DNA of 63,698 bases from an uncultured Planctomycetota bacterium (GTDB taxonomy: Bacteria; Planctomycetota; Phycisphaerae; SM23-33): contig CAITIS010000107.1 in NCBI GenBank assembly GCA_903892515.1, forward strand, positions 1 through 63,698. Reading direction: 5' to 3'. The stretch's first letter is position 1. Each line of letters opens with the position of its first letter. This document shows, one piece after another, positions 46,351 through 54,571 of the stretch. The notes under the pieces are model-generated. The model did no database searches and was not told where the DNA came from. It was given only the letters and a program-made list of their open reading frames with translations. Position numbers and translations under genes: made by a program.

Positions 46351-47378
46351 ACCTGGGTATTCGATTTACTCAGGTGGGCCCAACTGGTGGTAGTTTCGGC
46401 GGACCGGATCGAATGTGCTTGATGATAGCTTGGTAGGGCTGCGGATCCACCTCGACGGCTTGTTGCAGCAATCGGTAGAACAGCTTGCCCCGATGCTTGG
46501 ATGCTCGCCTGTTGAAGCGGAATGTGAACTCGTCGAGATAGTATTCCAAGTGCTCCTTGCTGACGGCCCCTTGGTGAGTGCCCAGCAGCCATCGCTTCAG
46601 AAGCGACGCCACCCGATGAACCCGCGGCAGCATTGTGATCGCCAACTCCAATTGACCTCTGATCTTGGTGGTCGCATGCTCGTAGCCCAACTTCGGCAAG
46701 CCTTTGTAGGTCTCCCAGCCATCGGTGTGAACGATGCTGCCCGGCTCCACCGCGTCTTGGATGAACCCTAACAAAGAAGGCCCCGACGCATCTGGAACCC
46801 GCCGCATGCGAATGCGCCCAATGCCTGGGCCATCTTCCTGGGCTGCAATCACCACCAGCGACTTGGCCTCTGTATAGCGGCCATCGGCCCCTTCTTCCGG
46901 GCCGCCGATGTACGTCTCATCCACCTCCACCCGTCCCGAAAGGCGATCCCGCCCCGGCCGCACCATGGCCCTACGCAACTTGTGCAGCCAGGTCCAGGCC
47001 GTCTGATAGCTTCCCAGACCCAGAACTCGCTGCAGCCCCAACGCACTGGCTCCATTCTTCTGCGCTGTAACCCACCAGATGGCGCGGAACCACGTCGTCA
47101 GGGGCTTGTGGGTGTCCTGGAAGATCGTGCCGGCCGTCACTGAAGCCTGATACCCGCAACCGACGCACTCGTAACGCACCGCCGCGATTGGCCAAGCCGC
47201 ACGTCCTTGGCATCGGGGGCAGACGAAGCCCTCTGGCCAGCGCAACGCGAACAGGTAGTCGCGACACTCTTCCTCCGATGAAAAGCGCATCTCCAGCTCG
47301 TCCAGTGTACGCGGGTAGTCTTCCATGACCCGACAACACTACGCCTTGGGTGAACCTGAGTCAATCGAATACCCAGGT
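46351..47378 (-). mobile_element. IS1595-type insertion sequence, apparently complete
   Basis: The left end ACCTGGGTATTCGATT (46351 on) and the right end (complement of AATCGAATACCCAGGT, to 47378) form terminal inverted repeats of about 25 bases with one mismatch in the core. GACGCAG lies on both sides (46344-46350 and 47379-47385); the neighbouring bases allow an 8-base duplication, which is the usual size for the family. With an intact transposase it looks recently active. Confidence 0.85.
46370..47326 (-). CDS. IS1595-family (ISXO2-like) transposase, 318 aa
   Basis: The N-terminal zinc ribbon is CPRCQ with CVGCGY, as in ISXO2-like proteins. The DDE domain shows VEVDETYIGG (first Asp), IVHTDGWETYKGL (second Asp) and YYLDEFTFRFNRR near the end, with Glu and the Asn/Arg-rich close of the family. 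The length of about 318 is usual. It fills the element between the terminal repeats, with no passenger gene. Expression from a promoter inside the element is expected but not evident. Confidence 0.93.
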   Translation of the reverse strand: MEDYPRTLDELEMRFSSEEECRDYLFALRWPEGFVCPRCQGRAAWPIAAVRYECVGCGYQASVTAGTIFQDTHKPLTTWFRAIWWVTAQKNGASALGLQRVLGLGSYQTAWTWLHKLRRAMVRPGRDRLSGRVEVDETYIGGPEEGADGRYTEAKSLVVIAAQEDGPGIGRIRMRRVPDASGPSLLGFIQDAVEPGSIVHTDGWETYKGLPKLGYEHATTKIRGQLELAITMLPRVHRVASLLKRWLLGTHQGAVSKEHLEYYLDEFTFRFNRRASKHRGKLFYRLLQQAVEVDPQPYQAIIKHIRSGPPKLPPVGPT

Positions 47379-47642
47379 GACGCAGATTTGCTGAGCCCCC
47401 GTTACGTGCTCTGGGGGCAGCGAGAAGTGGCAGCGGCAGCTTGTGTACGCGTCGCGGCGAATGCTTCGCCGGGCAACATATCGTCCTGGGCCGTTCCGGA
47501 ACTAAAAGGCGAGACGCCTCCCAGACCCACCGGAACGATACCCAGGCCGGCTTTTGCGCTGAGCATCGAGGCTGAGCACCGAGTCGGCCTTACCGCCGAC
47601 AGAATCCGTGGCACGGGCCGGATCCGTGGTCGCCGGAGGAAT

Positions 47643-47725
47643 TCGTGGCACAGCCGCCCTCGGCTGTGGGCTTCGCGGACAACCCACGTCGTTTCGCGCG
47701 GTTCACGCCCGAGGGCGGGCGCGTC
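47643..47725 (+). repeat. CACAGCCG hairpin repeat, copy 1
   Basis: CACAGCCG (47649-47656) pairs with CGGCTGTG (47661-47668). About 30 bases on, CGCGCGGTTCACGCCC and GAGGGCGGGCG form a second stem. Two adjoining copies of the first part and one of the second are at 54438-54565. Confidence 0.7.
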
Positions 47726-47830
47726 ACGGCTAAGGATCCAGTTGCAGAGTAATTGCCAAAACAGATTTCGGCGTGTCGGTTAGGAAACCCACGCCCACCT
47801 GCCAATTGGAAAAGCCTTTTGCAGCCGTTC

Positions 47831-48020
47831 GAAGCCGCGTCAGCGGCGGCTTGTTTAGCCCCAGGCGGAAGCCTGGGGTCAGCGAGGCAAGAATCGTCGA
47901 GCCCCATCAGGGGCGGCCGGTGCCGGCTTCTGGGCCGCCGCTGACGCGGCTTGGAACGAAAGCCGGCATCCACCCAGGGCTGCCGCCCTGGGCTAAAAAA
48001 GCCGCCGCTGACGCGGCTTC
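47831..48020 (+). repeat. Inverted-repeat element with 22-base perfect ends
   Basis: GAAGCCGCGTCAGCGGCGGC plus TT (47831-47852) is the exact complement of the last 22 bases (47999-48020). A third copy of the right-end sequence sits inside at about 47934-47952. Other hairpins (CCCCAGG...CCTGGGG, CCCAGGG...CCCTGGG) fill the middle. This looks like a MITE with one nested or duplicated end. Confidence 0.75.
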
Positions 48021-48178
48021 ATGCAATGCGCCTAACTGACAAGTCAATGCCTCCAACTTACGAGCGATGGCGGATTAGACACCCGCCACCCAATCGGAAA
48101 AGACTTTTGGCAGCCGCTCCAGCCATCTGTGCCGAGCCACGCCTTGCCACTGCCCGCCGCTGGCCGTAGCATGATGCC

Positions 48179-48823
48179 ATGTTCACGGGAATCATACAGC
48201 ACGTCGGTCGCGTTGTCAGCGTTGCCGACCAGCCCGCCGGCAAGCGGCTGCGCGTGGATGTCGGGCCGCTCTTTCCGCGCCTGGTCATCGGCGCCAGCGT
48301 GGCCATCGACGGCGTGTGCCTGACGGCCGGCAAGTTAGAGCATGGCCAGGCCGAGTTCGACGCCGTGCCTGAAACGCTTTCGCGCTCGACGCTAGGCCAG
48401 CTGCACGCGGGCAGCGCGGTGAACCTCGAACCGGCCATCGGGGCCGGAGCGCCGCTGGACGGGCACATCGTGCAAGGGCACGTCGACGGCCAGGCCGAAC
48501 TGCGCCGCATCGACCGCGGCGGCGGGGAGCACCGGCTGGTGTTTTCCTGCACCGCCGACCTGGCCGGGCAGATGGTGCCCAAGGGCTCGATCGCAATTGC
48601 GGGCGTGAGCCTGACGCTGGTAGACGTGCTGAAGGACGAGTTTTCCGTGGCCCTGATCCCCACCACGCTGTCGGCCACGAAACTGGCGAATCTGCGGATT
48701 GCCGAGCCGGTAAACGTGGAGCTGGATATCATAGGCAAGTACGTCCGCCGCTACCTCCAAGGCCTGTTGCCCGGCGGAGGCGGTTTGAATCTGGAGCAAC
48801 TCCGCCGAGCCGGATTTGCCTAG
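48179..48823 (+). CDS. ribE: Riboflavin synthase, alpha chain
   Basis: This enzyme dismutates two 6,7-dimethyl-8-ribityllumazine molecules to riboflavin. The protein shows the two-barrel repeat: MFTGIIQHVGRVVSV at the start, and GHIVQGHVDGQAEL opening the second half. Motifs DGVCLTAG and AGVSLTLVDV mark the substrate loops of each barrel. The 214-residue length is typical, and the C-terminal helix (KYVRRYLQGLL) mediates trimers. No other rib genes are adjacent. The name follows the ribE/ribC convention; species differ. Confidence 0.95.
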   Translation: MFTGIIQHVGRVVSVADQPAGKRLRVDVGPLFPRLVIGASVAIDGVCLTAGKLEHGQAEFDAVPETLSRSTLGQLHAGSAVNLEPAIGAGAPLDGHIVQGHVDGQAELRRIDRGGGEHRLVFSCTADLAGQMVPKGSIAIAGVSLTLVDVLKDEFSVALIPTTLSATKLANLRIAEPVNVELDIIGKYVRRYLQGLLPGGGGLNLEQLRRAGFA

Positions 48824-48879
48824 ACAGTAGGGCGTGCAACTCGTTGCACGGGCTGGGCAGGCCCGGGCCGATATGGGCC

Positions 48880-48951
48880 GGGTGCCATGGCTGCGGTGTT
48901 TGCAGCCGTGCGTCGCTGGCACACCTGCAAGACTCCGCAGGTGTGGCACCC
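48880..48951 (-). repeat. Double-hairpin dispersed repeat, copy 2 (reverse)
   Basis: This is the reverse complement of the element at 41328-41404. GGGTGCCA and TGGCACCC close the element, and the inner stems CTGCGGTGTTTGCAGCCG and ACCTGCAAGACTCCGCAGGT are conserved. Confidence 0.7.
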
Positions 48952-49023
48952 ACACGTAACTTCGTCTGCGAACGCTGTGAAATCTGCGGATGTGAAAGGG
49001 CCCCTGGGCCTGTTTTGGTTTTT

Positions 49024-50076
49024 ATGAGTCAACACCTGCCAACCATTGGCATCACCATGGGCGATCCGTGCGGGATCGGCCCGGAGATCATCGCCAAGGC
49101 CCTCGCCGAGCCGCAGTTGCAGCGCGCCGCCAATTACCTGATCTTCGGTTTCAGCGAACTGTTCACCTACGCCGCCGACGTGGCCGAACTGGACCTGCCC
49201 TGGCGTCGCGGCCACCACGAGGATCTGCCCCAGGCCGCGCCGACAAGTCGGCGCAAGCGTCCGCGCCCGGCCGGGCCCGGCGGCATCGTGGTGCTGGACT
49301 ATGACGAATTGCCCGCGCCGCTGCCGGAGTTGCACGAGCCGACGCACTACGGCGGACGGGCGAGCCTGGCCTTTCTCGAAGACGCGGTACGCTCCGCCCA
49401 GAGTGGGCTCATCGACGCCATGGTTACGGCCCCGATTTCCAAGGTGGCCTGGAAGATGGCCGGCTCGCGTTTTCCCGGCCACACCGAGCTGCTGGCCAAG
49501 CGGACCAAGACCAAGCACTATGCCATGATGTTCGCCTCGCCGACCATCAACGTGGTGCTGGCGACGATTCATCAATCGCTCTCTGAAGTGCTCAGCCAGC
49601 TCAACGTGGGCTCGATTTTCAACCCCATCGAGCTGGCCGATCAGGCGCTGCGGGAGCTGTTTGGCATTGAGAATCCGCACATTGCGGTGGCGGCCATCAA
49701 TCCGCACGCGGGCGAGGAAGGGCGGTTTGGCGACGACGAAAAGCGCGTGATCGCGCCGGCCATTCTGATGGCGGCCGAGGCGGGCATCAACGTCACCGGG
49801 CCGTACCCCGCCGACACGCTGTTCTTGCGTGCCAGCCGGGGCGAGTTCGATTGCGTCATCGCCATGTATCACGACCAGGGCATGATCCCCATCAAGCTGC
49901 TGGCCTTTCGCGAGGCCGTCAATCTCACGCTGGGCCTGCCCATCATCCGCACCAGCCCGCCGCACGGCACGGCCTTCGACATCGCGGGCAAGAACATCGC
50001 CGACGCCGAACCCATGCGCGCCGCCATCCGCCTGGCCATTCAGTTGGCCCAGCGCAAGATGCAGCAACAGCCGTAG
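49024..50076 (+). CDS. pdxA: 4-hydroxythreonine-4-phosphate dehydrogenase
   Basis: PdxA oxidises 4-phosphohydroxy-L-threonine in the DXP-dependent pathway to pyridoxal phosphate. The opening is GITMGDPCGIGPEI. Metal-binding and active-site motifs are present: GHTELLAKRT, ATIHQSLSEV and YHDQGMIPIK, with SPPHGTAFDIAGK at the C-terminus. ATG 49024 begins MSQHLPTIG; an upstream in-frame ATG at 48844 would add a tail translated from repeat DNA and is rejected. An unusual basic Pro-rich insertion (about residues 61-87) follows the first beta-alpha unit. The 350-residue length is slightly longer than usual because of it. Confidence 0.95.
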   Translation: MSQHLPTIGITMGDPCGIGPEIIAKALAEPQLQRAANYLIFGFSELFTYAADVAELDLPWRRGHHEDLPQAAPTSRRKRPRPAGPGGIVVLDYDELPAPLPELHEPTHYGGRASLAFLEDAVRSAQSGLIDAMVTAPISKVAWKMAGSRFPGHTELLAKRTKTKHYAMMFASPTINVVLATIHQSLSEVLSQLNVGSIFNPIELADQALRELFGIENPHIAVAAINPHAGEEGRFGDDEKRVIAPAILMAAEAGINVTGPYPADTLFLRASRGEFDCVIAMYHDQGMIPIKLLAFREAVNLTLGLPIIRTSPPHGTAFDIAGKNIADAEPMRAAIRLAIQLAQRKMQQQP

Positions 50077-50109
50077 GGCGTGCAACTGGTTGCACGCGGG
50101 GCGGAGCGA

Positions 50110-51207
50110 CTACACCAGGTTTTTGGGCTCGGGCAGCTTGCAGACCTTCTCTAACGCCCGGCAGATGGCATGAACGTTGGCCAGCGGGACTTCCGGCCCG
50201 ACCTCGGCCAAGAGCATCAGCCCGCCCTTGGGATCGTACAGGCCCTCGAAGACTTCACCGATGTGGTCCTCGATCTGCGCGGGCGTGGCGAAGGGGAAGA
50301 GTTGCCGGTCCAGATCCTGGTTGATGGCGACCTTGCCCTTGGCGTACTTCTGCAAGCCTTCCAGGCCGTTGGCTCGAATCTGCGGGTTGAGCACGGTTAC
50401 GCCGGTTTCGATCAGGTCGGCGATAATCTCCAGAATGTGCCCGTCGCTGTGCAGGTACACCGGGAACCCCTTGGCGACGACGGGGGCGAATGTCCGAATG
50501 TAGGAAGGCTTCACGAGCTTGCGCCACGCCGCGGGGCTGATGGGCAGGGAGGTCTGCATGCCCAGGTCCTCGCCGAAGTAGATCATGTCGGGTTCGTACT
50601 CCATCACCTTGGCGACGGCCGCGACGTTGTAGCAGGTGACGATCTCGGCCAGTTCGCGCAGAAGCGGCTCATCGGTGGCGATGTCGACCATGAGGTTCTC
50701 AAAGCCACGCAGGTAATACAGCCGCATGAAAAAGTGCCCATGCATCAGGCAGCGTGCCCAAGCCATGTCGCCGCGGCGTTTGGCCTGGGCGATGCCCTCG
50801 GCCAGGGCGGTCAAGTCGCGCGGGCCCCACTCAAAGTTCTTGATCGGGTCGGGCAGGTGTTTCTTCCAGTTTTCGAAGGCCGACCACTCCGACAGCGGTT
50901 CGACGACGACCTGGGCCTCCATGCCGCGCATGATGTTTTCCCAGACCGAGCCCCAGCAATCGGTGTATCGGCCGGGTTCGTAGGTGGGCGCCCCGAAGCC
51001 GTTGGGGAAGTCGAAGTCTACCGACCCCTTCTTGTACGCGGGGAACACCCGCGGATGCTCCAGCACGAGGGCCTCGAACGCCTCGCGGTGCTTGATCCAT
51101 ACCGCCGGCAGGGTGCCTACGTTGCACGGGGTCCATTCGGGGGAATCGAAGTACATGGCCTTGAGCCAGTTCACCGCGGCTCGGTTCTTGCCGGAATAAG
51201 AAATCAT
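50110..51207 (-). CDS. Uroporphyrinogen decarboxylase family protein, 365 aa
   Basis: The fold is shown by the C-terminal barrel strands: FPVYLHSDGHILEIIADLIE, VTVLNPQ and GKVAINQDLD. These resemble the many planctomycete URO-D-like methyltransferase proteins more than true HemE. The DGH..EI..LIETG pattern is also present in corrinoid-linked methyltransferases. Residues before MISYSGKNRA (ATG 51207) in the open frame are not protein-like, and GGATGAG lies just before that start. The substrate is unknown; a role in methyl transfer or sugar-acid metabolism is possible. Confidence 0.82.
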   Translation of the reverse strand: MISYSGKNRAAVNWLKAMYFDSPEWTPCNVGTLPAVWIKHREAFEALVLEHPRVFPAYKKGSVDFDFPNGFGAPTYEPGRYTDCWGSVWENIMRGMEAQVVVEPLSEWSAFENWKKHLPDPIKNFEWGPRDLTALAEGIAQAKRRGDMAWARCLMHGHFFMRLYYLRGFENLMVDIATDEPLLRELAEIVTCYNVAAVAKVMEYEPDMIYFGEDLGMQTSLPISPAAWRKLVKPSYIRTFAPVVAKGFPVYLHSDGHILEIIADLIETGVTVLNPQIRANGLEGLQKYAKGKVAINQDLDRQLFPFATPAQIEDHIGEVFEGLYDPKGGLMLLAEVGPEVPLANVHAICRALEKVCKLPEPKNLV

Positions 51208-51538
51208 TGCTCGCTCATCCTTGTTTGTCGCACGCGGACGCTGCCGCTGGGGTTCCGCCGACACGGCACGGCGTGCGAATTTGGCCATTATGCGCATATG
51301 ACCAGTGCGTGCAATCAATTTGCGACAAGGGGGAGAATTCGGCAAAATCGCTCGGCCTATAGACTTCGGCGACCCCAGTGTAGGTGGCATGGTCACGCTG
51401 TTGGCGTGACCAATGTTCAGACGCTCCAGGGCCGCCCATGTCAAATCCCGGGGGCAACTCCTTGTAGCGCCGACAGTTCGCCATGGCTGCCTTCGGCCGG
51501 CCTAGAATGCCGCGGCTCATACCTAGAAGGAGACATGT
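51208..51538 (+). other. Divergent intergenic region with hairpin
   Basis: This 331-base gap lies between the URO-D-like and NmrA-like genes. It contains the CATGGTCACGC hairpin at 51388-51415 and a GAAGGAGA ribosome binding site before 51539. Nothing else is recognisable. Confidence 0.6.
51388..51415 (+). repeat. CATGGTCACGC hairpin repeat, copy 1
   Basis: CATGGTCACGC pairs with GCGTGACC(A)ATG. The same sequence with perfect arms, preceded by the same GGTGG, is at 63634-63660. Confidence 0.7.
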
Positions 51539-52447
51539 ATGAAGACAAACGCACTCACGGTATTGGTAATCGGCGCCACGGGGCAGCAGGGCGGGGCGGT
51601 GGCACGGTCGCTGCTGCAGAAGGGGCATCGCGTCAAGGCCTTGACGAGGCACCCGGACTCTCAGGGAGCCCAGGAACTTAAGAAACTCGGGGCCGACGTC
51701 GTGATGGGCGATCTCATGGAGCGGTCCACGGTCGAGCGTGCTTGCCAAGGGGTCTCGGCCATGTTTTCGGTGGGAACGTTTATCGAGCAGGGCGTGGGGG
51801 CGGAAATCCGCCAGGGCAAGACGGCCGTTGATGTCGCCAAGGCCGTCGGGCTTCAGCACCTGCTGTATACGTCGGTGGCAGGGGCGAATCAGCAGACCGG
51901 TATCTCGTTCTTCGATTGCAAGAATGAGATCGAGCAGTACATCATGTCGCAGAACGTTCCGTACACGATCATTGCCCCGACGTTCTTCATGCAGAACCTT
52001 ACCAACGAGCAGATGTTCCTGCCGGGCCTGCGGGAGGGGAAGCTCTCCATCGCCGTGTCGGCCAAGCGGACGATCCAATGCATCGACGTGACGAACATCG
52101 GCCAGTTCGCGACCATGGTCTTCGAGCAGCGAAGCGATTTCCTCAGCCAGCGGATCGAGCTGGCTTCCGATGAACTCACGCCGGTGCAGATGGCCAGCAC
52201 ACTTTCGCGGATATGTGGCCGGAAGATCGAGTACGCCCAGATGCCCATCGATAAGGTGCGGGCGATGAACGCCGACATGGCCACCATGTTCGAGTGGTTC
52301 GAGCGCGTCGGCCACAACGTCAACATCAACGACCTGCGCGGCGAGTATCCCGAAGCGCGTTGGCATAGCTTCGAGCAATGGGCCCAGGCGCAGAATTGGA
52401 AGGCCCTGCTGGGGGCCGGCGAACGAGCGACCGCGGGCAGCCGGTGA
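51539..52447 (+). CDS. NmrA-family NAD(P)-binding protein, 302 aa
   Basis: The N-terminal Rossmann motif is VLVIGATGQQGGAVARSLL, typical of NmrA/HSCARG and related atypical SDRs. It is followed by VKALTRHPDS (NADP preference) and QHLLYTSVAGANQQTG. YTIIAPTFFMQN matches the family's central segment. It lacks the classic YxxxK catalytic pair, so it may be a redox sensor, although some members are quinone reductases. GAAGGAGA precedes the ATG. It is a single-gene unit, convergent with leuA, with a shared terminator between them. Confidence 0.87.
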   Translation: MKTNALTVLVIGATGQQGGAVARSLLQKGHRVKALTRHPDSQGAQELKKLGADVVMGDLMERSTVERACQGVSAMFSVGTFIEQGVGAEIRQGKTAVDVAKAVGLQHLLYTSVAGANQQTGISFFDCKNEIEQYIMSQNVPYTIIAPTFFMQNLTNEQMFLPGLREGKLSIAVSAKRTIQCIDVTNIGQFATMVFEQRSDFLSQRIELASDELTPVQMASTLSRICGRKIEYAQMPIDKVRAMNADMATMFEWFERVGHNVNINDLRGEYPEARWHSFEQWAQAQNWKALLGAGERATAGSR

Positions 52448-52481
52448 GTTTTCTGAGAATCGTTGGACGGTGAGGCGGGAG

Positions 52482-52509
52482 CATGCTTCCGCAACGGCGC
52501 GGAAGCATG
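52482..52509 (+). repeat. Short hairpin CATGCTTCCGC/GCGGAAGCATG
   Basis: Perfect 11-base arms with a 6-base loop lie just after the NmrA-like gene. Its style is like the CATGGTCACGC hairpin, but it is a different sequence. Confidence 0.55.
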
Positions 52510-52543
52510 GCACCCAACTTAAGACATGGAACCCAACTTAGAA

Positions 52544-52577
52544 AGAAAGCCGACGGATGTGTGTCCGTCGGCTTTCT
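52544..52577. terminator. Bidirectional terminator between nmrA-like gene and leuA
   Basis: AGAAAGCCGACGGA (52544-52557) pairs perfectly with TCCGTCGGCTTTCT (52564-52577). The A-rich and T-rich ends serve both convergent genes. Confidence 0.85.
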
Positions 52578-52642
52578 TGTCATTGCGTCGCGGGCGTTCC
52601 GGTCTTTCGTGTCGCGGGCGTCTCGCCCGCGCAAACTCTCTG

Positions 52643-54187
52643 CTAAATCGTCGCGGGCGGGTGCGGCTTGCCGTTGCGATTGGTCAGGACGCGGTTGACG
52701 GCCGCTAAGTACGCCTTGGCCGAGGCCTCCACGATGTCGGTGGACAGGCCGCGAGCGCGGAAACGCAGGCCGTCGTTCTCGACCTCAATGGTCACTTCGC
52801 CCTGGGCCTCCTGGCCGCTGGTCAGGGCACGCAGGGCGTAATCCGTCAGCGTCAGGTGCATGCCCGTGATCCTGCCGATGGCCTGGTAGATCGCGTCCAC
52901 CGGCCCGTCGCCGGTCGCGGCGTCGGTGAAGGTCTCGCCTTCGCGGCCCAGTTTCACCGTGGCCGTGGGGATGGCGCTGGTGCCGGCCGTGGTCTGCAGG
53001 CCTTCCAGCGTCCAGACCTGGACGTGGCTTTCCATCTCCTGGTCGATCAGGGCCTCGATGTCCGCGTCGTACACGTCCTTCTTCTTATCCGCGAGCACCT
53101 TGAACTTATCGAAGGCGGCGTTGATCTGCGCTTCGGACAGGCCGTAGCCGAGCATCTCGACGCGGTCCTTGAAGGCGTGCCGGCCCGAGTGCTTGCCCAG
53201 CACCAGCTTGCTCGAGGGCACGCCGATATCCTGCGGGCTCATGATCTCGTAGGTCTCGCGTTTCGAGAGCATGCCGTGCTGGTGAATGCCCGACTCGTGC
53301 GCGAAGGCGTTCTCGCCCACCACGGCCTTGTTCCGCTGCACCGGCACGCCGGTGACGCTCTGCACCAGCCGGCTGGCCGGATAGATTCGCGTGGTCTCGA
53401 TGTTGGTGGTGGCGTTGAAGAAGTCGCTGCGCGTGCGCAGGGCCATGACGACCTCTTCCATGGCGGCGTTGCCGGCCCGCTCGCCCAGGCCATTGATGGT
53501 GCACTCGACCTGGCCCGCGCCGGCCTTAACGGCGGCCAGCGAGTTGGCCACGGCCATGCCCAGGTCATTGTGGCAGTGCACGCTGATGACGGTCGAGCCC
53601 ATGTTGGGCACGCGGGCGTACAGTTCACGGATGAGTTCACCGTACTGCTGCGGCACCGTGTAGCCCACCGTGTCGGGGACGTTCACGGTGCGGGCACCGG
53701 CGGCGATGACGGCGGAGACCACCTCGGCCAGGTAGCCGATCTCGGTGCGCGTGGCGTCCTCGGCCGAGAACTCCACGTCGTCGGTGAAGGTGCGGGCGAA
53801 CTTCACGGCCTCGATGCTCATCTTGATGACTTCTTCGGCCGACTTCTTGAGCTTGTACGTGCGGTGAATTTCACTTGTAGCGCAAAAGATGTGAATCCGC
53901 CGCTGTGCCGCCGGGGCCAGGGCCGCGCCGGCGCGCTCGATGTCCTTTTCCATCGACCGGGCGAGCCCGGCGATGGTGCAACCGGTGATCTCCTGGGCGA
54001 TGGCCTGCACGGCCTCAAAGTCGCCGGGCGAGGCGATGGGGAAGCCGGCCTCGATGATGTCCACGCGCAGGCTGCGGAGCATGCGCGCGACCTCCAGCTT
54101 CTCCGGGAGGTTCATGCTGCAGCCGGGGGCCTGCTCGCCGTCGCGAAGGGTCGTATCGAAAATCAGTATCTTACGTTGGTCAGCCAT
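52643..54187 (-). CDS. leuA: 2-isopropylmalate synthase
   Basis: LeuA joins acetyl-CoA to 2-ketoisovalerate, the first step of leucine synthesis. The catalytic barrel shows FDTTLRDGEQAPG, GFPIASPGDFEAV, metal-binding HCHNDLG and NGLGERAGNAA, and HESGIHQHG in the linker. The C-terminal LeuA dimer/allosteric domain (about 385-510) is present, so leucine feedback is expected. The 514-residue length is typical of the short bacterial form. It is not next to other leu genes. The region upstream lacks an evident leader peptide or attenuator. Confidence 0.96.
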   Translation of the reverse strand: MADQRKILIFDTTLRDGEQAPGCSMNLPEKLEVARMLRSLRVDIIEAGFPIASPGDFEAVQAIAQEITGCTIAGLARSMEKDIERAGAALAPAAQRRIHIFCATSEIHRTYKLKKSAEEVIKMSIEAVKFARTFTDDVEFSAEDATRTEIGYLAEVVSAVIAAGARTVNVPDTVGYTVPQQYGELIRELYARVPNMGSTVISVHCHNDLGMAVANSLAAVKAGAGQVECTINGLGERAGNAAMEEVVMALRTRSDFFNATTNIETTRIYPASRLVQSVTGVPVQRNKAVVGENAFAHESGIHQHGMLSKRETYEIMSPQDIGVPSSKLVLGKHSGRHAFKDRVEMLGYGLSEAQINAAFDKFKVLADKKKDVYDADIEALIDQEMESHVQVWTLEGLQTTAGTSAIPTATVKLGREGETFTDAATGDGPVDAIYQAIGRITGMHLTLTDYALRALTSGQEAQGEVTIEVENDGLRFRARGLSTDIVEASAKAYLAAVNRVLTNRNGKPHPPATI

Positions 54188-54571
54188 TTCTGGGCTCCGT
54201 TCTGGTGCGTCTATTCTGGGGACGCCGCCCGATGAATTCCATCACAAACAGTTAAGGCTACTGGTCCAAGTGCCGTGGCGCGGGGTGCCGTGGCCGCGGT
54301 GTCCAGCGGCCACGTCGCCAGGGTCAGCCCAGGATGCGGCCCGAGCGGTTTTCCCGCCGGGCGCACGTCTCCTTGTTCATATTGCGTTTCATGTCTCGCT
54401 CTCGTTTCATGAACCGGTTTCATAACCGGTTTGACCCGTAGCACAGCCGCCCTCGGCTGTGATTTGGCTTCGTAGCACAGCCGCCCTCGGCTGTGGCTTT
54501 TGCGGCCAGATCGATGTCGCCTCGCGCGGTTTCACGCCCGAGGGCGGGCGTACCACGGTTATGAAACCGTT
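54188..54571 (-). other. Repeat-bearing region between leuA and a methyltransferase gene
   Basis: This 384-base space contains two CGTTTCATG repeats and two AACCGGTT units at 54384-54432, three arms of the CACAGCCG hairpin family (54438-54565), and a short palindrome ATGAAAC-C-GTTTCAT at 54561-54575. The AACCGGTT units lie about 220-245 bases before leuA and could be operators; nothing more is evident. Confidence 0.55.
54438..54565 (+). repeat. CACAGCCG hairpin repeat, copies 2 and 3
   Basis: GTAGCACAGCCGCCCTCGGC occurs at 54438 and again at 54472, tandemly. It is followed by CGCGCGGTTTCACGCCC and GAGGGCGGGCG, as in the copy at 47643-47725. Confidence 0.75.

Larger units (their letters stand above)
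47379..48178 (+). other. Repeat-rich intergenic region before riboflavin synthase
   Basis: This 800-base space holds the CACAGCCG hairpin repeat (47643-47725), a three-copy inverted-repeat element (47831-48020) and a flanking imperfect direct repeat of about 50 bases (47779-47830 and 48073-48118, sharing CCAAT, GGAAAAG and TTTTG). No gene is convincing and no FMN riboswitch is seen. Confidence 0.65.

Noticed and set aside
48060..48178. FMN riboswitch upstream of riboflavin synthase
   Set aside because: The conserved RFN core blocks are absent; the region is repeat-derived.
48844..49023. N-terminal extension of PdxA
   Set aside because: The 60 extra codons are read from the double-hairpin repeat; the conserved family start is at 49024.
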